Positions 17,492 to 24,277 of a stretch of 42,592 nucleotides of DNA are shown one piece after another. The stretch is from an uncultured bacterium. Its GTDB lineage: Bacteria > Actinomycetota > Coriobacteriia > Coriobacteriales > Coriobacteriaceae. Both the position numbers and the translations under genes were made by a program. Within the stretch, counting starts at the first letter, position 1. Each line of letters starts with the position of its first letter. The stretch covers positions 1 through 42,592 of the forward strand of contig CAJMSV010000005.1 in NCBI GenBank assembly GCA_905216175.1. The letters run 5' to 3'. The notes below the pieces were generated by a model. The model had not been told where the DNA came from and made no database searches. It saw nothing but the letters and a program-made list of their open reading frames with translations.

Positions 17492-18334
17492 ATGTCCGCC
17501 CGTAAAGCTCGCACGGAGGCGGCCGCCGCTGGCGCCGCCCCCGTTGACTCTGAGGAGAAGGACGTGAAGATTCCCGTAGAGGCCGTCGACGATACCGAGG
17601 CCAACGAGGCCCCGGCCGCCGAGGCTGCCGAGAACCAGGTAGAGGATTCCAACAAGGAGGCGACGATGACCGAGGACGAGATGGTGGAAGCCGCTATCCG
17701 CGCCGGTGAGGAAGCCGCCGACAACGACTTTAAGCTCAAGTTCGAGCAGGCCCAAAAGGAGCTCGCCGACGTGCGCAGCGAGCTCGATGCTGCAGCAGAG
17801 GCCCAGAAGGCCGCCGAGGACAAGGCAAAGGACGCCACCGAGCGTACCGCTCGTCTGCAGGCCGACTGGGAGAACTTCCGTCGCCGCACCGCCAATGAGC
17901 GTATCGCCGAGCGCGAGCGCGCGACCGAGAAGCTCGTCACAGCGCAGCTGCCGGTGGTCGACGATATCGAGCGTGCGATCGACCATGCCCGCAGTCAGGA
18001 GCTTGCCGACGACTTTAAGCAGTTCGTCGACGGCGTCGACGCGGTGCATGCCAAGCTACTCGATGTGTTTGCGCACGAGGGCGTTGAGCCCATCGACCCC
18101 AAGGGCGAGGCGTTCGATCCGCTCGAGCACCAGGCCGTGGGCCGCGTCGAGGCCGCATCGCAGTACGACGAGACCGTCAACGACGTGTACCAGAAGGGCT
18201 ACCGCATGGCGGACCGCATCCTGCGTTCCGCGATGGTGACGGTGACCTACGGTGGCGAGAAGCGCCCCGCACCGGAGCCCGAAGCGGCGCCCGAGGATGC
18301 TGCGGCCGATACGGCCGAGAGCACCGAGGAGTAA
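17492..18334 (+). CDS. grpE: Nucleotide exchange factor GrpE
   Basis: GrpE (280 residues) speeds ADP release from DnaK. The first 75 residues or so are an Ala/Glu-rich acidic extension of low complexity. A long coiled coil follows (about 78-150), then the conserved core with RLQADWENFRRRTANE, LLDVFAHEGVEPI and the β-domain with DPLEHQAV and the VYQKGYRMADRILRSAMVTV signature. It is longer than E. coli GrpE (197 residues) because of both low-complexity ends. ATG lies two bases after the dnaK stop. A strong hairpin follows it. Confidence 0.96.
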   Translation: MSARKARTEAAAAGAAPVDSEEKDVKIPVEAVDDTEANEAPAAEAAENQVEDSNKEATMTEDEMVEAAIRAGEEAADNDFKLKFEQAQKELADVRSELDAAAEAQKAAEDKAKDATERTARLQADWENFRRRTANERIAERERATEKLVTAQLPVVDDIERAIDHARSQELADDFKQFVDGVDAVHAKLLDVFAHEGVEPIDPKGEAFDPLEHQAVGRVEAASQYDETVNDVYQKGYRMADRILRSAMVTVTYGGEKRPAPEPEAAPEDAAADTAESTEE

Positions 18335-18339
18335 TTGAG

Positions 18340-18371
18340 AAGGGCCCCGGGGCAACACCCGGGGCCCTTTC
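18340..18371 (+). terminator. Strong hairpin between grpE and dnaJ
   Basis: AAGGGCCCCGGG pairs perfectly with CCCGGGGCCCTT around a 6-base loop, followed by TTTCTGG. It sits in the 108-base gap inside the heat-shock operon and probably works as a partial terminator that lowers dnaJ and hspR expression. Confidence 0.75.
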
Positions 18372-18442
18372 TGGCCTAGTGCCATATGAAAGCATGAGCC
18401 GTCGTCTGCATGGGCGGCGGACGTAACAGGAGAGGAGCTACG

Positions 18443-19408
18443 ATGGCTGCAGGCAAAACCTTCTATGACATCCTGGGCGTATCCAAGAGCGCCTCCGACA
18501 AAGAGATCAAGAGCGCGTTTCGCAAGCTCGCGCAAAAATATCACCCCGATGCCGGCGGCGACGAGGCCAAGTTCAAGGAGATCAGCGAGGCCTACGAGAC
18601 GCTTTCGGACGAGAAGAAGCGCAAAGAGTACGACCAGATGCTCATGTTTGGCGGTATGCCGGGCGCAGGCGGCGCGTATGGCGGCGGCTACGGTGCCGGC
18701 GCGGGTGCCAGCGGCTGGGGCGACATCTTCGACAGCATCTTTAGCGGCAACGGTGCCTGGGGTAGCGATTGGGGCTCGGGCTTTGCCGGGGCTGCGGGCG
18801 CTGCCGGTGCCGGCGCGGGTCGCAGCCGCGCTCGCAAGGGCGGCGACCTGTCGTTGACTGTCGACGTAACGGCCGAGGATGCGTTCCGCGGCGTGACGCA
18901 CAAGGTCACCTACCGCATTCCCTCGACAGGCGAGCAGCAGACCATCACGGTCTCGGTGCCTGCGGGTGCGGTCGACGGCGGCAAGCTGCGCTACAAGCGT
19001 CGCGGCGAGTATGGCGTTGCGGGTGGCGAGCGCGGCGACCTGGTCGTGACCACGCACGTGGAGGAGCATCCGCTGTTTAAGCGTAAAGGTGCCGACGTGA
19101 CCATGGAGGTACCGGTCTCGGTCTACGAGGCGGCGCTCGGCTGCACGGTGGACGTGCCCACGCCCGGCGGCGCGACGGTCCGTCTGAAGGTGCCCGCTGG
19201 CACCCAGACGGGCAAGAAGTTCCGCTTTAAGGAAATGGGGGCGCCCGATGTTAAGCACCGTGGCCGCACCGGTGCACTGCTCGTCGAGATCAAGGTGCAG
19301 GTCCCCACGAACCTGTCCGATGACGAGCGCGATGCCATGACCAAGCTGCGCGAGACCGACACACGCGACTATCGCGAGAAGGTCAACCGTTACAAGGCGA
19401 CGTACTAG
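18443..19408 (+). CDS. DnaJ-family co-chaperone without zinc finger (class B)
   Basis: This 321-residue J-protein stimulates the DnaK ATPase. The J domain (about 1-70) has the HPD tripeptide in KYHPDAGG. A Gly-rich linker (about 80-135) and two C-terminal β-sandwich substrate domains follow. The CxxCxGxG zinc-finger repeats of classical DnaJ are missing, so it is CbpA/DnaJB-like even though it sits at the dnaJ place of the dnaK operon. ATG at 18443 has AGGAGAGGAG upstream. The gene symbol is left open because both dnaJ and cbpA are used for such proteins. Confidence 0.93.
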   Translation: MAAGKTFYDILGVSKSASDKEIKSAFRKLAQKYHPDAGGDEAKFKEISEAYETLSDEKKRKEYDQMLMFGGMPGAGGAYGGGYGAGAGASGWGDIFDSIFSGNGAWGSDWGSGFAGAAGAAGAGAGRSRARKGGDLSLTVDVTAEDAFRGVTHKVTYRIPSTGEQQTITVSVPAGAVDGGKLRYKRRGEYGVAGGERGDLVVTTHVEEHPLFKRKGADVTMEVPVSVYEAALGCTVDVPTPGGATVRLKVPAGTQTGKKFRFKEMGAPDVKHRGRTGALLVEIKVQVPTNLSDDERDAMTKLRETDTRDYREKVNRYKATY

Positions 19409-19480
19409 GGCGGTCGTGGCGCACGCCCGCGCCTGCGGGCTTATGATGGACGATAACGAGACGGAAAGGGGTCAGGTAGC

Positions 19481-19897
19481 ATGGCCGAGGACAATAGGAA
19501 CAAACCGCTGTACATGATCAGCGTGGCAGCCGAGCTGACCGGCATGCATCCGCAGACTCTGCGCGTCTACGAGTCCAAAGGCTTGGTGAATCCCCAGCGC
19601 TCGGGTGGCAACACGCGCCTGTATTCGCGTGCCGATATCGAGCGCCTGGAGCTCATCAACCAGCTGACCGACGAGGGCATCAACCTTGCCGGCGTGGTGC
19701 GTATCCTCGATATGAAGGAGCGTGCCGAGGAGCGCGAGCGCGAGAACGAAAAGCTCCGCGCCCGCGTGCGCCAGCTCGAGGACGAGCTGCACGAGTACAA
19801 GATGCAGAAGAAGATCACCGCCCTGGCCCCGCGCGACGGCTCGGTTAACCCCGAACAGGTCATGCGCAAGCTGCTGGGTGCGGGAGGGGATTTGTAG
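19481..19897 (+). CDS. hspR: Heat-shock repressor HspR (MerR family)
   Basis: HspR (138 residues) represses dnaK and clpB operons in actinobacteria and uses DnaK as corepressor. A MerR-type winged helix covers about residues 10-78 (MISVAAELTGMHPQTLRVYESKGLV, RLYSRADIERL), then a coiled coil at about 83-115. ATG at 19481 follows AAAGGGG. As the operon's last gene it probably controls itself via the element at 15461 and clpB via 24162. A perfect hairpin begins on the last base of its stop codon. Confidence 0.95.
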   Translation: MAEDNRNKPLYMISVAAELTGMHPQTLRVYESKGLVNPQRSGGNTRLYSRADIERLELINQLTDEGINLAGVVRILDMKERAEERERENEKLRARVRQLEDELHEYKMQKKITALAPRDGSVNPEQVMRKLLGAGGDL

Positions 19898-19924
19898 TTA
19901 CGCGGTTTTACCAAACCGCGTAAC
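19897..19924. repeat. Perfect 12-bp hairpin at the hspR stop
   Basis: GTTACGCGGTTT and AAACCGCGTAAC pair perfectly around TACC. It begins on the last base of the stop codon and has no T-run, unlike the real terminator at 19967. Confidence 0.7.
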
Positions 19925-20101
19925 GGGCCGACGCTGCGCGCCGCCCAGAGCGACAATTTGTCATTCAAAAGGCAAGGCATGACCAGAAGGTCTATGCCTT
20001 GCCTTTTTCATGCCAACTTGTTCGCTCTGGACGCCGCTCGCTGTCCGTCCTCTACCTGCGGCGTTGCCTTGCTCCGTAGTCATTGGGGACGTTCTTAAAT
20101 G
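19925..20101. repeat. Hairpin repeat family, full copy after hspR
   Basis: It begins with GGCCGACGCTGC, as the copy after niaR does. Outer arms CCAGAGCG (19945-19952) and CGCTCTGG (20023-20030) enclose the terminator at 19967-20008. The right part, 20039-20101, is repeated at 1-70. From 20102 to 20279 no gene is seen; it probably holds the hydratase promoter (TTGCAA at 20200-20205 is a weak -35 candidate). Confidence 0.7.
19967..20008 (+). terminator. Terminator of the dnaK-hspR operon
   Basis: AAAAGGCAAGGCAT pairs with ATGCCTTGCCTTTT, with an inner GACC/GGTC extension, and ends in a T-run. It lies 70 bases after hspR, inside the repeat element. Confidence 0.88.
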
Positions 20102-20279
20102 ACTAGTCGAAAGGGACGCTCTTGCGCCAAATCTGCCGGCCCCACACTGGGCTCGTCCTTTGCTTTACTGAGATAAAGTGAACGCGCAGATTCGTAACCC
20201 ACTTGCAACCGTTCTATGGCACGATATTGAACGAATGTATGCTATGCGCCCAAATCTTTTGGGCAGAGTGGGAGACAGT

Positions 20280-22580
20280 ATGGTCAAGCTGTACGAGGAC
20301 GGCATCTACCTGCGTAACGGCAGCGAGGTTGTGCCTGTGGCCGAGGCTGCCGAGCGCGGTATTACGCAGACGCCCGAGGATGCCAAGCGCGGCACCATCG
20401 CGTATTCGATCCTTCAAGCACACAATACGTCCGGCGACCCCGAGGCGCTCAAGATTCGCTTCGACGCCATGGCGAGCCACGACATCACCTTTGTCGGCAT
20501 CATCCAGACGGCGCGCGCCTCGGGCATGGAGCAGTTCCCGCTGCCCTACGTGCTTACCAACTGCCATAACTCGCTGTGCGCCGTGGGCGGCACCATCAAC
20601 GAGGATGACCACGTCTTTGGCCTTTCCGCTGCTAAGAAGTACGGTGGCATCTTCGTCCCGCCGCACATCGCCGTCATCCACTCCTTTATGCGTGAGAACT
20701 TCGCCGGCTGCGGCAAGATGATCCTGGGTTCCGACTCGCACACCCGCTATGGTGCCCTGGGCACCATGGCCGTGGGCGAGGGCGGCGGCGAGCTGGCAAA
20801 GCAGCTGCTGCGCGACACCTACGATGTCGCCTATCCCGGCGTCGTTGCCATCTGCCTCACGGGCGCCCCGCGCCCCGGCGTCGGCCCGCACGACGTGGCG
20901 CTCGCCATCATCAAGGCGGTCTTTGCCAAGGGCTACGTCAAGAACAAGGTCATGGAGTTTGTGGGCCCGGGCATCGCGAGCATGACGACCGATTACCGCA
21001 ACGGCGTCGATGTCATGACCACCGAGACCACCTGCCTTTCCTCCATCTGGGCCACCGACGAGGACACGCACGCGATTTTGGCCATGCACGGCCGCGGCGA
21101 CGACTACCGCGAGCTCAAGCCCGCCGATGTCGCCTACTACGACGGCTGCGTCGAGGTCGACCTGTCGAGCATCAAGCCCATGATCGCACTGCCGTTCCAT
21201 CCTTCAAACGGCTTTGAGATTGACGAGCTCAACGAGAACCTTGAGGACATCCTGCATGAGGTCGAGCTCGAAGCCGCCAAGATCGGCGAGGGCAAGACGC
21301 ACTTTAGCCTGCTCGACAAGATCGTCGACGGCAAGCTGCACGTGCAGCAGGGCGTTATCGCCGGCTGCTCGGGCGGCAACTACGACTCCGTGGTCCAAGC
21401 TGCCCGCGTGCTCAAGGGCGCCAACACCGGCTGTGGCGAGTTCTCGCTGTCGGTCTATCCCACGAGTCAGCCCGTGGCGCTCGAGCTTACGCGCCGCGGC
21501 TATATTTACGACCTTATGGAGGCCGGTGCGATCGTGCGCACGGCGTTCTGCGGCCCGTGCTTCGGCGCCGGCGACACGCCTGCCAACAACGGCCTGTCCA
21601 TCCGCCACACCACGCGCAACTTCCCCAACCGCGAGGGTTCCAAGCCGGGTAATGGCCAGCTGAGCGCCGTGGCCCTGATGGACGCCCGCTCCATTGCGGC
21701 GACGGCTGCCAACGGCGGCATCCTGACGCCAGCGACCGACCTGCCCGAGGAAACTTGGGACGAGGCCTGCGAGTACACCTTTGACGATGCGCCGTACAAG
21801 AAGCGCGTGTACTGGGGCTTTGGCAAGGCGGAGCCTGCCGACGAGCTGGTCGAGGGTCCCAACATCAAACCGTGGCCCGCGATGGAGCCTCTCGGCGATG
21901 ATATCCTGCTCAAGGTGTGCTCCAAGATCATGGACCCGGTCACCACGACCGACGAGCTCATTCCTTCGGGCGAGACGAGCTCCTTCCGCTCCAATCCGCT
22001 GGGCCTGGCCGAGTTTACGCTCAGCCGCCGCGATCCGGCCTACGTGGGCCGTTCCAAGGAAGTCGACGCCGTGGAGAAGCGTCGTGTGGCCGGTGAGGCC
22101 GCGGGCGACCTGGCGGCACTCGATGTCGAGCTTGCCGGTGTGTTTGAGGCACTGGCCGGCGCGGGTGTCGCTGCCGATGCCAAGGCGACCGAGTACGGCT
22201 CTATGCTCTATGCCAAGAAGCCCGGTGACGGTTCTGCCCGCGAGCAGGCCGCGAGCTGCCAGCGCGTAATTGGCGGCCTGGCCAACATCGTCCACGAGTA
22301 CGCCACCAAGCGCTATCGCTCCAACGTGATGAACTGGGGCATGGTGCCTTTCCAGATGGAGGCTGAACCCAGCTTTGAGGTGGGCGATTACGTCTTTGTG
22401 CCGGGTATCCGCGCCGCGCTCGATGGCGACCTAAAGGACATCGCCGCCTACGTGGTGCGCGCCGATGGTGCGGTCGAGGAGATTGAGCTCTACATTGCCG
22501 ATATGACGGCAGAGGAGCGTGCCATCGTCAAGGCCGGCTGCCTGATCAACTACAACAAGTTCAAGGCCGCTGCCGAGTAA
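20280..22580 (+). CDS. Aconitase-superfamily hydratase (YbhJ-like)
   Basis: This 766-residue protein has the aconitase fold with a [4Fe-4S] cluster. Likely cluster cysteines lie in GCSGGNYDS and FCGPCFGAGD, and the substrate-binding GSDSHTRYGALGTMAVGEGG is typical. The N terminus (MVKLYEDGIYLRNG) resembles the 'hydratase' subgroup that includes E. coli YbhJ more than AcnA. The true substrate is therefore open; citrate/isocitrate is possible. ATG at 20280 was chosen for its GGGAG site; a GTG at 20178 would add 34 residues that look like promoter DNA. It is monocistronic. Confidence 0.88.
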   Translation: MVKLYEDGIYLRNGSEVVPVAEAAERGITQTPEDAKRGTIAYSILQAHNTSGDPEALKIRFDAMASHDITFVGIIQTARASGMEQFPLPYVLTNCHNSLCAVGGTINEDDHVFGLSAAKKYGGIFVPPHIAVIHSFMRENFAGCGKMILGSDSHTRYGALGTMAVGEGGGELAKQLLRDTYDVAYPGVVAICLTGAPRPGVGPHDVALAIIKAVFAKGYVKNKVMEFVGPGIASMTTDYRNGVDVMTTETTCLSSIWATDEDTHAILAMHGRGDDYRELKPADVAYYDGCVEVDLSSIKPMIALPFHPSNGFEIDELNENLEDILHEVELEAAKIGEGKTHFSLLDKIVDGKLHVQQGVIAGCSGGNYDSVVQAARVLKGANTGCGEFSLSVYPTSQPVALELTRRGYIYDLMEAGAIVRTAFCGPCFGAGDTPANNGLSIRHTTRNFPNREGSKPGNGQLSAVALMDARSIAATAANGGILTPATDLPEETWDEACEYTFDDAPYKKRVYWGFGKAEPADELVEGPNIKPWPAMEPLGDDILLKVCSKIMDPVTTTDELIPSGETSSFRSNPLGLAEFTLSRRDPAYVGRSKEVDAVEKRRVAGEAAGDLAALDVELAGVFEALAGAGVAADAKATEYGSMLYAKKPGDGSAREQAASCQRVIGGLANIVHEYATKRYRSNVMNWGMVPFQMEAEPSFEVGDYVFVPGIRAALDGDLKDIAAYVVRADGAVEEIELYIADMTAEERAIVKAGCLINYNKFKAAAE

Positions 22581-22595
22581 CTCTGCTGTACGCCC

Positions 22596-22659
22596 CTGCC
22601 ACACCTTTCCCTCGTGCTCACGCGCTTCGCGAGGGTCGCCCGAGGGAAAGGTGTGGCAG
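22596..22659. repeat. Perfect 19-bp-armed hairpin after the hydratase gene
   Basis: CTGCCACACCTTTCCCTCG (22596-22614) and its exact complement (22641-22659) enclose 26 bases. There is no T-run. The following GCGACGTTTTCG and GAGGGACGCTAAT words recall the right side of the hairpin family at 14518 and 19925. Confidence 0.75.
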
Positions 22660-22743
22660 AGGCTACCGCGACGTTTTCGTTGGGTCTTGAGGGACGCTAA
22701 TAATTGACTGGGACCACCACAAAGTTGCCTGCCCGGCGGCTCC

Positions 22744-23391
22744 TTATTTCGATGGGGTCCAGGTTATTTCATCGTCAAATAGCCAAGTGCGTGCCGAGCC
22801 ACTGTTGCGCGCTGTCTGCGGATCGGGCTCGCAAGTTTGTTCGTAGGCATCCTCGGTACACCGATCCAAAAAATCGACGACTGCCGTCTGGTCGCCCTCC
22901 ATGACGTAGATTACGTCGCCATCCGAGATATAGACCCCCGGTCCTTCATTGTCCACGCAGCCGGGGTCGTATGAGACGTTGCACAATTTGCTCCCGTTTG
23001 CCGCATCGAGCTCAAGGGTCGAATAATACCCGCCAACCATTTGGCCATTCTTGGCTCGATATGTTGCGGCGCCGTACCACCGCTTAAACGTCTTGCCTTT
23101 GAGTAAACTGGTTGCCTTGCCGATAAGCTGCTCATCTTTGGTGTAGCGCCTGGCCCCAAGTTCGATACGGGGATAGTTGCTGACACCAAGCGCTGCGGGC
23201 GTACCGTCAAAATCGACGGTGACCGAATCGGGTTTGACGATATCGGTGAGGACCTCGATGGGATAGCTTACGGTCTCAACCGCCGCCTGCGTCGCAGAGG
23301 CGGGGAGAAATGCGAGATAGATAATTCCTACGCCGACTGCGGTAATCGCAAACGCTAAGACGAGCAGGCCGATATAGGTGGAGCGTTTCAC
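22744..23391 (-). CDS. Membrane-anchored extracytoplasmic protein of unknown function
   Basis: This 215-residue protein was not recognised. After a short basic start, residues 5-27 form one membrane segment (YIGLLVLAFAITAVGVGIIYLAF), giving an N-in anchor or uncleaved signal. The outer part has four cysteines, in LCNVSYDPGC and RCTEDAYEQTC, that could make disulfides, and a β-rich look. GTG at 23391 has GAGG upstream; an ATG nine codons earlier lacks a site. Its cysteine and Tyr/Asp-rich outer part is unlike known enzymes. It stands alone. Confidence 0.7.
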   Translation of the reverse strand: MKRSTYIGLLVLAFAITAVGVGIIYLAFLPASATQAAVETVSYPIEVLTDIVKPDSVTVDFDGTPAALGVSNYPRIELGARRYTKDEQLIGKATSLLKGKTFKRWYGAATYRAKNGQMVGGYYSTLELDAANGSKLCNVSYDPGCVDNEGPGVYISDGDVIYVMEGDQTAVVDFLDRCTEDAYEQTCEPDPQTARNSGSARTWLFDDEITWTPSK

Positions 23392-23595
23392 GGCGGGTAC
23401 CTCGCAAACAGTATGCATTCATTAAGATAAGTGATACCAGCTTACGACAATATTCAAAAGAAAGCGATCGATCGAAATGACGGGGCGAAAAGGCCCTATT
23501 GGGCTTCGATTTGACCTCTAATAGGAATATTCGACCCACTCATTCTGGGCGAGAGGTCAATAATCGAGTCCACGAGTTTTGAGCGATACTCTTCT

Positions 23596-23631
23596 CACTA
23601 AACTCACTATTTTCACTATAAGCACTATAAA
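23596..23631. repeat. Four 9-base tandem repeats (CACTANNNN)
   Basis: CACTAAACT, CACTATTTT, CACTATAAG and CACTATAAA follow each other without gaps in an AT-rich patch. No gene is seen in 23392-24277; this gap holds several repeats instead. Confidence 0.6.
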
Positions 23632-23839
23632 TACGATAGGGAGGACGACGAGAACAATGTGGCGTGCGATAGCTAAGCCGTTTAAGCCGGACTCTGACCT
23701 TGAATCTCTGCCTCTATCTGTGCGAACGGGCTATTGTCGGTTCTCGATTCCATCACTGCGTTCTCGTTGGGTCTGGGGATCGCCAAACGTAGACTGGGCT
23801 TGATACCGCCTCTTTTAATCGGGGCTGATTCTTCTCTGG

Positions 23840-23874
23840 ACCACCACAAAGGGGACAGGCACCTTTGTGGTGGT
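23840..23874. repeat. 13-bp perfect hairpin, ACCACCACAAAGG family
   Basis: ACCACCACAAAGG and CCTTTGTGGTGGT pair perfectly around GGACAGGCA. A half copy (GGGACCACCACAAAG) lies at about 22710 after the hydratase gene. Confidence 0.7.
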
Positions 23875-23880
23875 TCTCGG

Positions 23881-24103
23881 TTTGTCTCGACTTGTAACAT
23901 CTTGGCCGCTAAAAGTGGGCCTGGTGTTACAGATTTAGTTTTTCGATTCGGGTGTCTTCTGTTTGTCTCGATCTATAACAGTTAGACCCTAATTTGTCGA
24001 GCAGCTGTTACAGATTGAGACAAACGGGTGCCGCCGAACAATTCGTCTCGATCTGTAACATCTGGAGCCATAAACAGTCGCTAGATGTTACAGATTGAGA
24101 TAG
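23881..24103. repeat. Three tandem hairpin units upstream of clpB
   Basis: Three imperfect palindromes of about 60 bases start near 23881, 23961 and 24043. Each has a left arm like GTCTCGATCTGTAACA and a right arm like TGTTACAGATTGAGAC, while the 22-25-base loops differ but keep a central TAA-rich part. The second has 21-base arms with two mismatches. Confidence 0.75.
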
Positions 24104-24161
24104 TAAGGGGACGAGGCCGCAGTGGGTGAGCGTGCCCGCCCCTATCTCTCGATCACTCAGA

Positions 24162-24197
24162 AAATCTTATATATAGAGACTTAGATTTGTGTATAAG
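24162..24197 (+). promoter_or_regulatory. clpB promoter/operator element shared with dnaK (probable HspR site)
   Basis: AAATCTTATAT-5-GACTTAGATTT is the same pair of 11-mers as at dnaK (15461), followed by GTGTATAAG as the -10 region. The five middle bases differ between the two sites. It ends about 80 bases before the clpB start. Confidence 0.72.
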
Positions 24198-24277
24198 ATC
24201 GTACAAAGCTGGCAACAATACTTCTCGAACAACGTGAAGCCGCCCCGTAGGGCGGCCGCCCCAAGAGAGGTGATTCC

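Noticed and set aside
23579..23803. 74-codon frame before clpB starting over the 9-base tandem repeat
   Set aside because: The start is a TTG without ribosome site and the first part encodes the repeat only; a hydrophobic stretch in another frame (about 23734-23830) is also too short to call a gene remnant.
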